From Catellicoccus marimammalium M35/04/3 (GTDB lineage Bacteria > Bacillota > Bacilli > Lactobacillales > Catellicoccaceae), in NCBI RefSeq assembly GCF_000313915.1, contig NZ_AMYT01000011.1:1-64000 (forward strand): a stretch of DNA of 64,000 nt, given 5' to 3'. Shown here in pieces: positions 38,212 through 46,864 of the stretch. The notes beneath the pieces are model-generated. The model did not search any database, had not been told where the DNA came from, and saw only the letters and a program-made list of their open reading frames with translations. Position 1 is the first letter of the stretch; the number at the start of each line of letters is the position of its first letter. A program made the position numbers and the translations under genes.

Positions 38212-38260
38212 TGGTATAGACAGATTTTTCGCCCTATGGTATATTTTTGGTATAGACCAA
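38212..38260 (+). promoter_or_regulatory. nagB promoter flanked by NagR-like operators
   Basis: TGGTATAGACA (38212-38222) and the near-palindrome TTGGTATAGACCAA (38247-38260) match the GntR-family NagR/DasR-type site TGGTCTAGACCA. Between them a promoter TAGACA-17-TATATT (38217-38222, 38240-38245) fits. Two sites bracketing the promoter suggest repression relieved by amino-sugar phosphates. Confidence 0.75.
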
Positions 38261-38281
38261 TGAGAACGGAGGAGAACCAAC

Positions 38282-38986
38282 ATGCGTGTATTAATTGTAA
38301 AAGATGAACAAGAAGGCGGACGCATTGCTTTTGATCAAATTAAAGGAGCAATGGCAACAGGACAATTAAACGTTTTGGGATTAGCAACAGGAGGCACTCC
38401 TTGTACTTTATATGAAAACATTCGCAATAGTAATTTAGATTTTTCCAATACAATTTCTGTAAATTTAGATGAATATGTAGGATTAGGAGCAGAAGATCCA
38501 CAAAGTTATCACTATTTTATGCAAGAGCAATTATTTAATGTAAAACCATTTAAGAAAAGCTATATTCCAGATGGGAAAAAAGGAGAAGAAGCTTGCGCGG
38601 AATACAATCAAATTTTAAAAGAGCATCCTATTGATTTACAAATCTTAGGCTTAGGTCAAAATGGACACATTGGATTTAATGAACCAGGAACACCATTCAC
38701 GACTCCAACGCATAAAGTTCAATTAACTAAATCAACGATTGAAGCGAATAAGCGTTTCTTTGATTGTGTAGAGGATGTGCCAACAGAAGCATATTCTATG
38801 GGAATTGATTCTATCATGCAGGCAAAATCTATTATTTTATTAGCTTATGGCGAAAAGAAAGCAGATGCAGTAGCAAAAATGATCCAAGGGGAAATTACAG
38901 AAGATTTACCAGCAAGTATTTTACAAAAACATCCTGATGTAACGATTATTATTGACGAAGCAGCTGCTAAAGACTTGAAACATTAA
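38282..38986 (+). CDS. nagB: Glucosamine-6-phosphate deaminase
   Basis: A 234-residue enzyme converting glucosamine-6-phosphate to fructose-6-phosphate plus ammonia, the last step of amino-sugar catabolism. Characteristic blocks are GLATGGTPCTLYENI, the catalytic NLDEYVGL and GLGQNGHIGFNEPG. The length fits the short monomeric Firmicutes form lacking the E. coli allosteric region. GGAGGAGAACC precedes the ATG. It is monocistronic, and flanking NagR-like sites suggest induction by GlcNAc. Confidence 0.96.
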   Translation: MRVLIVKDEQEGGRIAFDQIKGAMATGQLNVLGLATGGTPCTLYENIRNSNLDFSNTISVNLDEYVGLGAEDPQSYHYFMQEQLFNVKPFKKSYIPDGKKGEEACAEYNQILKEHPIDLQILGLGQNGHIGFNEPGTPFTTPTHKVQLTKSTIEANKRFFDCVEDVPTEAYSMGIDSIMQAKSIILLAYGEKKADAVAKMIQGEITEDLPASILQKHPDVTIIIDEAAAKDLKH

Positions 38987-39036
38987 TCAAGCAAATGAAA
39001 AGGGTAATAATGAGAAATAAAGAACGTTAGAAATAA

Positions 39037-39070
39037 AAAAGGACTAGAGAAAATTCTCTAGTCCTTTTTA
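39037..39070. terminator. Bidirectional terminator between nagB and tRNA-Arg
   Basis: AAAAGGACTAGAGAA and TTCTCTAGTCCTTTT form a perfect 15-bp stem around AA with A- and T-runs. It serves nagB (plus) and the tRNA gene (minus). Confidence 0.92.
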
Positions 39071-39144
39071 CGTCCCCGACACGATTTGAACGTGCGACAC
39101 TCGCCTTAGGAGGGCGATGCTCTATCCAGCTGAGCTACGAGGAC
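39071..39144 (-). tRNA. tRNA-Arg (anticodon CCT)
   Basis: The minus strand folds as a 74-nt tRNA: acceptor GTCCTCG/CGGGGAC with discriminator G, D-stem GCTC/GAGC, anticodon loop CTCCTAA giving CCT (reads AGG), and T-arm with TTCAAAT. The 3' CCA is not encoded. Confidence 0.96.
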
Positions 39145-39176
39145 GAAAAATCAAGTCTAATTATAACGAAAAATGC

Positions 39177-39632
39177 TTATTTTTTCAAACGGTCGTTATC
39201 TTCTTTGATTTTTTCAGTTTGATATTTTTTTTCCATTTCCGCAAGCATTTGCAATAAGTGCTGCTTTTTATTACGTAAAAATAATGTCATCATTAAGAAG
39301 TCATTGATTTTTTGGAAAAAACCATCGGATTCTACTTTTTCTTGCACAAAAATTTGGCAGTGATAGTCATCAATGGGTGTGATTTCATAAGAAGTGTAAA
39401 AGGTATTATTTTTAGTTTTTGTTTGGAAAGCATAGCAACGATCATCTTCTTGTTTTGTAATCGTGACTGTGCCAATACTCCCATCATGGAATCGTTTTTC
39501 GTAGGAAAAATTTTCTAGATGAGAGCGTTTAGGCTTCTTTCCAGTAGTTCTTTTAATATCATATAAGACAGAATCAATCAATTCATTATAAATAAAAGAG
39601 GATGGACAATTGATTTGTTTTGTAACTTGCAT
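39177..39632 (-). CDS. DUF3284-family protein
   Basis: A 151-residue cytoplasmic protein resembling the DUF3284 family of Lactobacillales (START/SRPBCC-like fold expected). An N-terminal CPSSFIYNELIDSVLYDI is followed by alternating strands (YEKRFHDGSIGTVTITK, FYTSYEITPID) and a C-terminal amphipathic helix with many Lys/Glu. Its biochemical role is unknown. It lies 18 bp downstream of the thioesterase gene on the same strand, so the two are probably cotranscribed. Confidence 0.8.
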   Translation of the reverse strand: MQVTKQINCPSSFIYNELIDSVLYDIKRTTGKKPKRSHLENFSYEKRFHDGSIGTVTITKQEDDRCYAFQTKTKNNTFYTSYEITPIDDYHCQIFVQEKVESDGFFQKINDFLMMTLFLRNKKQHLLQMLAEMEKKYQTEKIKEDNDRLKK

Positions 39633-39650
39633 AAACGATTCCTCGATTCT

Positions 39651-40412
39651 TTATTCATTCTCATTTCTTTGGCGCCAAGAGATAAGAGCTTTGGCAGATA
39701 AAACATCTTGATTATAGATGTAATGAGCCGTTTCTTTATCTGCTTCTGTAGATTCTCTTTCTTCACATTGACTAGAGATGGTATTGCCATATTCAATTTC
39801 TTTTTGGAAAGAAATTTCAATGTGTGTTGGTTCGTATTTTTCTAAGAAAGAGAAAGGAAGTACATCTAGCATCCAAGCTAAATAACGTGCATTATTTACG
39901 TGACGATTTGTATCTAAATCAAAGTAACGAACACGATAATTTTCTTGTGCTAGCATTTCTCCACTTGGATCTGGTACCACTGGGAAGCGATGAATACGTT
40001 TAATTTTTTCTGATTGATAAACAGAAATGACTTCTTCTGGTACGGTAACGATTTTTCTTGTCTCTAGATCCATTAAAGAAAAAACGCTTTTCATAGTAGC
40101 TAGACATTTGCCTTGTTGATTATGAATATAGAAGTTACGATAGCAGAAAAATTTGTTGTAAGATTCAGCTTCCGTTGTGACAAAAATTTGTTCATTTTCT
40201 TTGGGAAATTGATGAATATCTAAGCTGTGGTTGGTAATAATCCATCCTAAATGATGTTCTTCTAAATACGCATCCGCAGTAGGATCAAGAGAATAAGTTT
40301 GTAATTCTCCTGCTGTGATGGCAACACTCATCAGCATTGGTAAAGTAAGCTGTTTATGAATATCGCACTCATAAAATTGAACTTGGTGTGTTGTAGTGTA
40401 AGATAACCCCAT
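39651..40412 (-). CDS. Acyl-ACP thioesterase
   Basis: A 253-residue FatA/FatB-related thioesterase with two hotdog domains, releasing fatty acids from acyl-ACP. The first half contains VQFYECDIHKQLTLPMLM and WIITNHSLDIHQFP; the second contains YFDLDTNRHVNNARYLAWMLD, where the Asn/His catalytic region lies. Lactic acid bacteria often have one such enzyme of uncertain role in membrane lipid adjustment. It sits in a minus-strand run with an upstream one-TM protein (3-bp gap) and a DUF3284 gene downstream. Confidence 0.93.
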   Translation of the reverse strand: MGLSYTTTHQVQFYECDIHKQLTLPMLMSVAITAGELQTYSLDPTADAYLEEHHLGWIITNHSLDIHQFPKENEQIFVTTEAESYNKFFCYRNFYIHNQQGKCLATMKSVFSLMDLETRKIVTVPEEVISVYQSEKIKRIHRFPVVPDPSGEMLAQENYRVRYFDLDTNRHVNNARYLAWMLDVLPFSFLEKYEPTHIEISFQKEIEYGNTISSQCEERESTEADKETAHYIYNQDVLSAKALISWRQRNENE

Positions 40413-40415
40413 TTT

Positions 40416-40850
40416 TTATTTTTCATCCTTTCTCTGATAGGTTTCGTAGTAAACCTTTCCTTGATCATCCTTAGCATAAATGGCATATTCTTTTGTTTTA
40501 TCACGAAATTCAAGAGGAATATCCATTAAGTTTTGGATGAATTCAATGGTTTGATTTGGTGCTAACCAACTAGGAAGAGGTGCACTATGATCTGTTAATT
40601 TATGGAAAGAATAAACTTCTTTAGTATCTAAAGAACGAATGCCTAGTTCTGTAATTAGAATTTTAGTAATTCCTTCGTTTTTCACTTGAATATGAATTTT
40701 TTTTCTACCATTCGTTTGTTCTTTTTCAGTCTTGATTGTGATAATAAAATGAACGTGTGTACGACATTTTTTATAAATTTGTTTTCCAGCAACCAAACTG
40801 ATTCCTAAAGCAATAATAATCCATAAAACGATGAGTACATAAAGTAGCAA
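40416..40850 (-). CDS. Small membrane-anchored hypothetical protein
   Basis: About 144 residues. The preferred start is TTG at 40850, 7 nt after AGGGAGAG, giving MLLYVLIVLWIIIALGISL as a single N-terminal membrane anchor. A longer in-frame ATG at 40910 adds a polar Asn-rich segment without a ribosome site. The remaining part looks like an extracytoplasmic beta-sandwich of FxLYD/DUF type (IHIQVKNEGITKILITELGIR, SWLAPNQTIEFIQNL). Function unknown. It is the first gene of the minus-strand run leading to the thioesterase. Confidence 0.7.
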   Translation of the reverse strand: MLLYVLIVLWIIIALGISLVAGKQIYKKCRTHVHFIITIKTEKEQTNGRKKIHIQVKNEGITKILITELGIRSLDTKEVYSFHKLTDHSAPLPSWLAPNQTIEFIQNLMDIPLEFRDKTKEYAIYAKDDQGKVYYETYQRKDEK

Positions 40851-40947
40851 AATTTTTCTCTCCCTATTGTTATTATTTTCATAAATCCTATTTCTTCTTA
40901 AGTATATCATGTTATCATGATAAAAAAGAAAAAAAGGAGGAAAAAAT

Positions 40948-41316
40948 ATGTTTTCTTTAGTTAATTTAAATATCCCTGCTTTTAGTTGGGTTATTTTCGG
41001 ACTTCTTGTTCTTTTTTATGTACTTGGCGCTTTTTGGTCTCATAAAAAAGGATTGTATTTATTTCCTCGTTATTTTATAAAATGGAAAGAAAATAATGGA
41101 AAATATGAGCTCAATGCGAATGAAAAAGCAGTGGTTGCTTGCTTTGGGCGGAAGATTATGATGTGGTGCTTAGGATTTATGTTTGCCATTGTAGTTTTAC
41201 TAACGGTTTATCGCTTTTTAAAAATCAATTATGGATTGGTTGCACTCATTGTGATTAGCTTTTTATATCTTTATCATTACTATGCTTCCTTTTCTACAGG
41301 AGGCGAAGTAGAATGA
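40948..41316 (+). CDS. Hypothetical three-helix membrane protein
   Basis: A 122-residue protein with hydrophobic segments at about 10-29 (FSWVIFGLLVLFYVLGAFW), 71-89 (MMWCLGFMFAIVVLLTVY) and 95-112. A strong AAAAGGAGGAAAAA ribosome site precedes the ATG. A cytoplasmic or outer loop contains NANEKAVVACFGRK. Its stop overlaps the start of the HAD phosphatase gene by 4 bp, so the two are co-translated. I do not recognise the family. Confidence 0.75.
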   Translation: MFSLVNLNIPAFSWVIFGLLVLFYVLGAFWSHKKGLYLFPRYFIKWKENNGKYELNANEKAVVACFGRKIMMWCLGFMFAIVVLLTVYRFLKINYGLVALIVISFLYLYHYYASFSTGGEVE

Positions 41317-42158
41317 TTCAAGCAATCTTTTTTGATATTGATGGTACCTTAGTGACAAGAAAGAATCATGTACTTGCTTCTACACAAAAAGCAATTCAAA
41401 TTTTAAAAGAAAATGGTTATAAAATTGGTATTGCGACAAGTCGAGGTCCAAATCAACTACCAAAAGAAGTAAGTGAGCTACCCATTGATTTTTACGTTTG
41501 CTTTAATGGTCAATACATCATTGATCAATGCTATCATCGTTTGTATTGCCATCCTTTAGAAGAAAAAATTTTGCATAAAGTAAAGCAATATCAAAAAGCT
41601 CAACATATCCAAGGAATTTGGCAAGGGGTAGAAGAAGAGAAAGGCAGTTTATTTATGCGCTTTGCTCAAAGCTCTGTCTTTTTACCATTAGTACATCAAA
41701 TGAAACGTTACATTCCCAATGTTGTTTTGCAAGGGTGTTATCAATTACGAAGAGGAGCACCTGCTAGTGTTCCAAAGATTCAAGGGAAGATTTATCAAAT
41801 TACTTTGTTACAACCACAATCTGAGGATGAATCGTTACAAAAGGAAGTAAAAGAAGCAACCATTACTCGTTCTAATCCTTTTACCGTCGAAATTATCCAA
41901 AAAGGTCATTCCAAAAAACGAGGGATTGAAGAGGTACTACAAGCTCACCAAATGGGATTAGAACATCTTTTATTTTTTGGAGATAGTTATAATGATTTAG
42001 AAGTAATGAAAAGTAAGGCGATTGGTGTGGCAATGGGAAATGGTATTCCTGAATTAAAAGAAGTTTGTGATTATGTGACAAAACATCACGATGAGCATGG
42101 GATTTATCATGCTCTAGAGCATTTTGGTTTATTAGAAAAAAGAAGAGATGAGGAATAG
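41313..42158 (+). CDS. Cof-type HAD-IIB family hydrolase
   Basis: A 281-residue cytoplasmic phosphatase. HAD motif I is FFDIDGTLV at the N terminus, motif II is ATSRGP, and the late FGDSYNDLEVMKSKAIGVAMGNG holds motifs III/IV. The central cap domain (about 80-190) is type IIB. Such enzymes dephosphorylate sugar phosphates, flavin precursors or other metabolites; the substrate is not deducible. It lies in an operon-like run of three plus-strand genes. Confidence 0.93.
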   Translation: MIQAIFFDIDGTLVTRKNHVLASTQKAIQILKENGYKIGIATSRGPNQLPKEVSELPIDFYVCFNGQYIIDQCYHRLYCHPLEEKILHKVKQYQKAQHIQGIWQGVEEEKGSLFMRFAQSSVFLPLVHQMKRYIPNVVLQGCYQLRRGAPASVPKIQGKIYQITLLQPQSEDESLQKEVKEATITRSNPFTVEIIQKGHSKKRGIEEVLQAHQMGLEHLLFFGDSYNDLEVMKSKAIGVAMGNGIPELKEVCDYVTKHHDEHGIYHALEHFGLLEKRRDEE

Positions 42159-42160
42159 CA

Positions 42161-42814
42161 ATGAAAAAAATAAAAGCAGTGATTTTTGATATGGATGGTG
42201 TAATTGTAGACACCGAACAAGCCTACCAAGAAAGACGAAAAGCCTTTATGGCCTCTTTGGGTTACCCTACAGATACTATTGATTGGTATCAATTTATTGG
42301 AGAAACTTTTTCTTCTTTATGGCATTTAGTAGAGCCTTGGGTGGATATTTCTTGCCAAGAATTACAAGAAAAATATGTAGCCTATAAAAAAGAACATCCC
42401 TTATCTTATTTAGATATGGAAAATAAAGAGATGGTAGAAACAATTTTGTCTCTCAAAGAAAAAGGGTATCTTTTAGGGCTTGCTTCTTCTTCAACGAAAA
42501 AAGATATTCAACGTTGTTTAGAGGAATTACAATTAACACATGTTTTTCAAAAGATTCGTAGTGGAGAAGAGTTTCCAAAAACAAAGCCTCATCCAGCCAT
42601 TTATCAACAAATCATTGAGGATTTAGGGGTTTCAAATGAAGAAGCGATTGCGGTCGAAGATAGTGAAGTGGGGATTACTGCAGCAAAAAAAGCAGGATTA
42701 ACGATAATTGCCTATCATCAACCTCAATATGGTCAAGATCCTTCTTGTGCAGATTTTATAGTAAGAACACCAAAAGAGATTCTTTCTTTTATTACTAGCG
42801 AAGAAAAGATTTAA
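42161..42814 (+). CDS. HAD family hydrolase, beta-phosphoglucomutase-like
   Basis: A 217-residue HAD subfamily IA protein. The nucleophile motif FDMDGVIVDTE, motif II LASSSTKKD, a conserved Lys in FPKTKPHPAIY and motif IV VEDSEVGITAAKKAGL are all intact. A small helical cap (about 20-85) follows the YjjG/PgmB pattern. It could be a sugar-phosphate phosphatase or mutase; the substrate is unknown. It begins 2 bp after the preceding HAD gene. Confidence 0.92.
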   Translation: MKKIKAVIFDMDGVIVDTEQAYQERRKAFMASLGYPTDTIDWYQFIGETFSSLWHLVEPWVDISCQELQEKYVAYKKEHPLSYLDMENKEMVETILSLKEKGYLLGLASSSTKKDIQRCLEELQLTHVFQKIRSGEEFPKTKPHPAIYQQIIEDLGVSNEEAIAVEDSEVGITAAKKAGLTIIAYHQPQYGQDPSCADFIVRTPKEILSFITSEEKI

Positions 42815-42841
42815 GGGAATTTGTTTCTATTGTTCTAAAGT

Positions 42842-42894
42842 ATGCTATAATATCATTGTTATATTGTCGCTAATGTAGGGTCAACATAGCAAAA
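42842..42894 (+). promoter_or_regulatory. ezrA extended -10 promoter and leader hairpin
   Basis: TATGCTATAAT around 42842-42852 is an extended -10 (TGnTATAAT) without a clear -35. Just downstream, GCTAATGT and ACATAGC (about 42871-42893) form a hairpin with loop AGGGTCA, resembling but not identical to the array loops at 9.4-9.8 kb. Confidence 0.5.
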
Positions 42895-42954
42895 GGAGAT
42901 AATCCTTTATTATTCATTGCACCTTGAAATTATTATACTATTGGAGGAATAAAG

Positions 42955-44682
42955 ATGACATCGAAAACTTGGTTATTCGTTTTAATACTCATTCTTCTTG
43001 TGAGTTTAGGAATTTTCCTTTGGTTAACTTATACAATCCATAAGTTACAAAAACGCTATGAAGCATTGAACGAACGGAGAATGGAATTATTAAAGAATAA
43101 AGTCCAAGAACAATTAGATGAAATCAAAAAGATGCATCTTGTAGGTCAAAGTCAAAATATTTTCCATCAATGGGAAGAACGTTGGCAAGTGGTTCATGCC
43201 GATGAGAAAAACATCGAAGCAGATTTTATGGAAATTACAGAAACAATGAACCGTTATGCTTACATTTCTCATACGAAAGAATATATGGATTATTTAGACG
43301 CTCGTTTACAAGAATGGGAAGAAAATGTTCATTCGATTGAAGACGGTTTACAACTTTTACAAGAAAGTGAAGCCGATAATTCAAAACGAGTTCAAGCTTC
43401 GTTAGATTTATTACAAGCCCTAACCTCTGATATTGAAGAAAATCCTGAAAGTTATGGTGTTGCTCTACCAGAAGTTCAAAAACAATTGCAATATGTAACC
43501 AATACGTTTAAAGAAGTAGATGATTTAAATGAAAATGGGGATCCATTAGAAGCTGCACAACGCTTACAAAAAGCGGAAAAAGAAGTGAATGTAGCAAGTG
43601 TACTTTTCAAAGCAATTCCACCATTAAATAAAGAAATCGAAACTACCTTCAAAGAACAATGGTTAGATTTACAAGAAGGATATCAACATTTAGTAGAAAT
43701 GCAATTCCAATTTCCGGCAGAATTAGGAGATATTTCGGAATTATTATCTCAACTAAAAGCTCATATTGAAGAAGCACAAAATGCGTTAGAACGTTGTGAT
43801 ATTGATATTGTAGAAACACAAAATAAACGGATTGCAAATGAAATTCATGAACTTTATGAAGGAATGCAAAAAGAAGTCGACGCTAAAAATTATGTGGATA
43901 GCAGTCGTGGTATGATTCGTGACTTTTTAGATCATGCCTATAAAAATAATCGTCAGTTATCGATTGAATTAGATCATACTGCACAGTCTTATGTTTTCCA
44001 TAATAATGAAGTGGGTCGTGCACGTAATTTCCAAAAAGAAATTGATTCTTTACAAAGTCAAGTGAATATGTGGGAAGCAATGTTAGATAACCATACTGCT
44101 ATCTACAGTGAAGTAGAAGAGTTTTATCGGGAAACCTTCAATGTATTAGAGGATATTGAAAATCAACAAGTAGAAATGGATCAAACGATGGTTCAAATGA
44201 CAGAGGATTACAAAAAAGCGGAAGCTGCCTTTGAAGAATTTGAATTTAAAATGCGTACTTATAAACGCTATATTGAAAAATATCGTTTACCTGGATTACC
44301 TACAGAATATCTAGATGATTTCTTCTTGGTTTCTGAATATATTGAAAGTTTAGGTGTAGAGTTAGCAAAAGTTCGTGTCGATATTTTAAAACTAAACGAA
44401 TATGTAGCGACGATTCGTGAAAAAGTAGCAAATATCGCGATGAAGACAAATCAAATTGTCCGTCATGCACGCTTAGCTGAACAATACATGCAATATGCAA
44501 ATCGTTATCGTACTACTCATGATGTAACATCAACGATTAATGAAAGTCTACAATACTTTAAAGAATACCGCTATGATGAAGCAATGAATACAATGAAAAA
44601 ATGTTTGGAACAAATTGATCCAGAATCGGTACAAAAAATTGAAGATTTTTACGATGAAGAATGCGATGATGAAGTAGTATAA
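42955..44682 (+). CDS. ezrA: Septation ring formation regulator EzrA
   Basis: A 575-residue division protein. One N-terminal membrane helix (WLFVLILILLVSLGIFLWLTY, about 5-25) is followed by long spectrin-like coiled-coil segments rich in Glu/Gln/Lys to the C terminus. By family knowledge it binds FtsZ and penicillin-binding proteins, limits Z-ring number and coordinates septal wall synthesis. Length and topology are standard. GGAGGAATAAAG precedes the ATG. It stands alone with its own promoter and a strong terminator. Confidence 0.95.
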   Translation: MTSKTWLFVLILILLVSLGIFLWLTYTIHKLQKRYEALNERRMELLKNKVQEQLDEIKKMHLVGQSQNIFHQWEERWQVVHADEKNIEADFMEITETMNRYAYISHTKEYMDYLDARLQEWEENVHSIEDGLQLLQESEADNSKRVQASLDLLQALTSDIEENPESYGVALPEVQKQLQYVTNTFKEVDDLNENGDPLEAAQRLQKAEKEVNVASVLFKAIPPLNKEIETTFKEQWLDLQEGYQHLVEMQFQFPAELGDISELLSQLKAHIEEAQNALERCDIDIVETQNKRIANEIHELYEGMQKEVDAKNYVDSSRGMIRDFLDHAYKNNRQLSIELDHTAQSYVFHNNEVGRARNFQKEIDSLQSQVNMWEAMLDNHTAIYSEVEEFYRETFNVLEDIENQQVEMDQTMVQMTEDYKKAEAAFEEFEFKMRTYKRYIEKYRLPGLPTEYLDDFFLVSEYIESLGVELAKVRVDILKLNEYVATIREKVANIAMKTNQIVRHARLAEQYMQYANRYRTTHDVTSTINESLQYFKEYRYDEAMNTMKKCLEQIDPESVQKIEDFYDEECDDEVV

Positions 44683-44683
44683 A

Positions 44684-44711
44684 AGCAGGGAGCTTATTCC
44701 CTGCTTTTTTT
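44684..44711. terminator. Bidirectional terminator between ezrA and gtrA-like gene
   Basis: AAGCAGGGA and TCCCTGCTT pair around GCTTAT, followed by TTTTT; the two flanking genes converge here. Confidence 0.9.
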
Positions 44712-45101
44712 GTTGAAAACGATAAACTTGCTTAAAAGATAATTCAAAATAATAACTAATACTTGAGCAATGATTTTCACTAAAAGAGTGGCAGAAGGTA
44801 AAAACCAAAGACCAATTTCTAAAATAATCATCTCTAAAACTAAAGTGACAATACGAGATGAAGTGAAAGAAGCAAATTCTTTGATTTGTTCTCTTTTACT
44901 AGTGTATGTTTTTTGAAAGACATATTTTGCATTGGTAACAAAGGCAAAAAGAACTGATAAAATCCAAGCAATCACGTTGGAGACCATAATAGGACAATGA
45001 AGAAAAAGAAAAACTTGGAAACTCACAATGTTAACCACAGTTGTCAGTACACCAAAAATTAGATACATAATAATTTCGTTGTTTTTAATTTTTTGCCACA
45101 T
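44694..45101 (-). CDS. GtrA-like family membrane protein
   Basis: A 135-residue protein with four hydrophobic helices: MYLIFGVLTTVVNIVSFQVF, VIAWILSVLFAFVTNAKYVF, a third around IVTLVLEMIILEIGLWFL and a final LVIILNYLLSKFIVF. The GtrA/DPMS pattern G-x-x-x-T-x-x-x-N and F-x-x-N-x-x-x-V-F is present. Relatives help move lipid-linked sugars for wall polysaccharide or teichoic acid glycosylation. No glycosyltransferase is adjacent, so the pathway is not identified. Confidence 0.9.
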   Translation of the reverse strand: MWQKIKNNEIIMYLIFGVLTTVVNIVSFQVFLFLHCPIMVSNVIAWILSVLFAFVTNAKYVFQKTYTSKREQIKEFASFTSSRIVTLVLEMIILEIGLWFLPSATLLVKIIAQVLVIILNYLLSKFIVFNKKSRE

Positions 45102-45228
45102 TTTATCCCTCCTTATTCGTTCTTTGTCATCATATCATATTTTTTAAGAAAGCGGTTATTTTTATTAGGGATAGTGTAAAAATTATGATACATTTAATAG
45201 TAAGAGAGATATATTCGAGGTGAGAATC

Positions 45229-45732
45229 ATGGGAATTTGGGATGAAGTAAGTGAAATTGAACAAACGAATGATATTTTTGATCGTTTACAAAAATTAGAA
45301 CTTCGCTGTAAGGAAGCGGAAGAAGTTTGTTTACGTATTAGCACACAATTTCATGGGTTTAAAAGTACATTAGAGCAAGAAGCAAAATATATTTACGATG
45401 ACCAAAAAGCTTTTCCAAAAGTAGAAAAGAAAGGAAATTTAATTAACTTTATTTATTGTACAAATTTATATCGTCGAATTGAATATATTGAGCAATTATA
45501 TTTAACTTTGTTAGAAGAAAGTAAAGAAGATTTTAAGGATAAGAAAAATCCTTGGTTAGAGGTACTCTCTCAGTTAGAACATATGGTACAATCACTTAAA
45601 GAATCATACAATGTATGTATTGATATTATTAAACGACTAGCAGATCGTCATTCTGCAGTTTACTTATTATGTGAAAATGTACCAAAAGCATTATTTATTG
45701 ATCGAGCATATATTGAGAAATATTATTTTTAG
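45229..45732 (+). CDS. Hypothetical helical protein
   Basis: The product of 167 residues begins MGIWDEVSEIEQ; the ATG at 45229 is chosen because GAGGTGAG sits just upstream, though the frame opens at GTG 45220. The sequence is soluble and mostly alpha-helical, with coiled-coil character (LQKLELRCKEAEEVCLRI). There is no signal peptide and no recognised family. It lies 16 bp upstream of the LCP-family gene and is probably cotranscribed with it, hinting only weakly at an envelope role. Confidence 0.75.
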   Translation: MGIWDEVSEIEQTNDIFDRLQKLELRCKEAEEVCLRISTQFHGFKSTLEQEAKYIYDDQKAFPKVEKKGNLINFIYCTNLYRRIEYIEQLYLTLLEESKEDFKDKKNPWLEVLSQLEHMVQSLKESYNVCIDIIKRLADRHSAVYLLCENVPKALFIDRAYIEKYYF

Positions 45733-45748
45733 TAATGGAGAGTAGATT

Positions 45749-46864
45749 ATGACTTCAAGAATGGATCGTCATAAGAAAAAGAGTAAAAAAGAGATTTTGC
45801 GTGTACCAGAAAAGAAACAAAAGACTTCTAGAGTAGAAGAACAAGAAGAAAGTAGAGAAGAAACAAAAATTTCATCAACTACTGCTTCTACTACCCAAGA
45901 AGTAGGACCAAAGAAAAAGAAAAAAAAGAAGAAATATTGGCTTTGGATCATTGTTGTACTACTGTTAGTTCTCTTAGGTAAATTTTTATGGGATACAACA
46001 AGAATGATGAATGGAATTCAAGATCAAAAAAATCCAAATGATGAAACGTCTCTAAAAGTAGCGAATGAAAAAGTGAAGAAAAGAGAACCAATCGCAATTT
46101 TATTACTAGGTACGGACGATGGTGCATTAAATCGTAGTAATAATGGTGGATTAACCGATACAATGATGGTATTAGCTATGAATCCAAAAGAGAATAAATC
46201 GTTGATGATGAGTTTGGAACGTGATTCTTATGTAGATATTACGAACGGTGGTGGAAAGGCTAAATTAAATAGCGCGTATCGTTATGGAGGAGCCACAAAT
46301 TCTGTTGCTACCGTAGAGCAGCTATTAGGAATTCCCATTGAATATTATGTCACTATTAATATGAAAGGATTGGAAGACTTAGTAAATGCAGTAGGAGGAG
46401 TAACGGTAGATAGTAATTTAGCCTTTACTTTTGATGGTTATACTTTCCAAAAAGGACCAAATAAAATTGAAACGGGAGCAGAAGCGTTAGCCTTCACTCG
46501 TATGCGTAAAGAAGATCCAGATGGAGATTATGGACGTCAAAAACGCCAACGTGCATTAGTGACAGCGATTATTAAAAAATTAGGTTCTGCTAGCTCTTTA
46601 TTGCATTATAAATCTATTTTAGATACGGTAGAACACAACATGAAAACCGATATGCCAATGTCAGTGATGATAAAAATGGCTACCACTTATCGTAGTAGTT
46701 TTGATCATATGGAAACTGATTATTTACATGGAAATAACTTCATGTTAGATGGTATTTCTTATGAAGATATTAGTGGTGATTTACCACGAGTAAAACAAGC
46801 CTTACAATCTGTTCTAGGAATGAATACGCAAGAAGGAGGAATGGGCAATGAACAAAATGGATGA
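45749..46864 (+). CDS. LytR-CpsA-Psr (LCP) family wall polymer ligase
   Basis: A 371-residue membrane enzyme. A basic, disordered cytoplasmic N terminus (about 1-65, ending in a Lys run) precedes one membrane helix (YWLWIIVVLLLVLLGKFLW). The extracellular LCP domain contains ILLLGTDDG, TDTMMVLAMNP, LERDSYVDI, the KLNSAYRYGG block and TRMRKEDPDGDYGRQKRQR with the Arg residues that contact the pyrophosphate lipid. The family transfers teichoic acids or capsule onto peptidoglycan. The unknown gene downstream overlaps it by 17 bp. Confidence 0.95.
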   Translation: MTSRMDRHKKKSKKEILRVPEKKQKTSRVEEQEESREETKISSTTASTTQEVGPKKKKKKKKYWLWIIVVLLLVLLGKFLWDTTRMMNGIQDQKNPNDETSLKVANEKVKKREPIAILLLGTDDGALNRSNNGGLTDTMMVLAMNPKENKSLMMSLERDSYVDITNGGGKAKLNSAYRYGGATNSVATVEQLLGIPIEYYVTINMKGLEDLVNAVGGVTVDSNLAFTFDGYTFQKGPNKIETGAEALAFTRMRKEDPDGDYGRQKRQRALVTAIIKKLGSASSLLHYKSILDTVEHNMKTDMPMSVMIKMATTYRSSFDHMETDYLHGNNFMLDGISYEDISGDLPRVKQALQSVLGMNTQEGGMGNEQNG

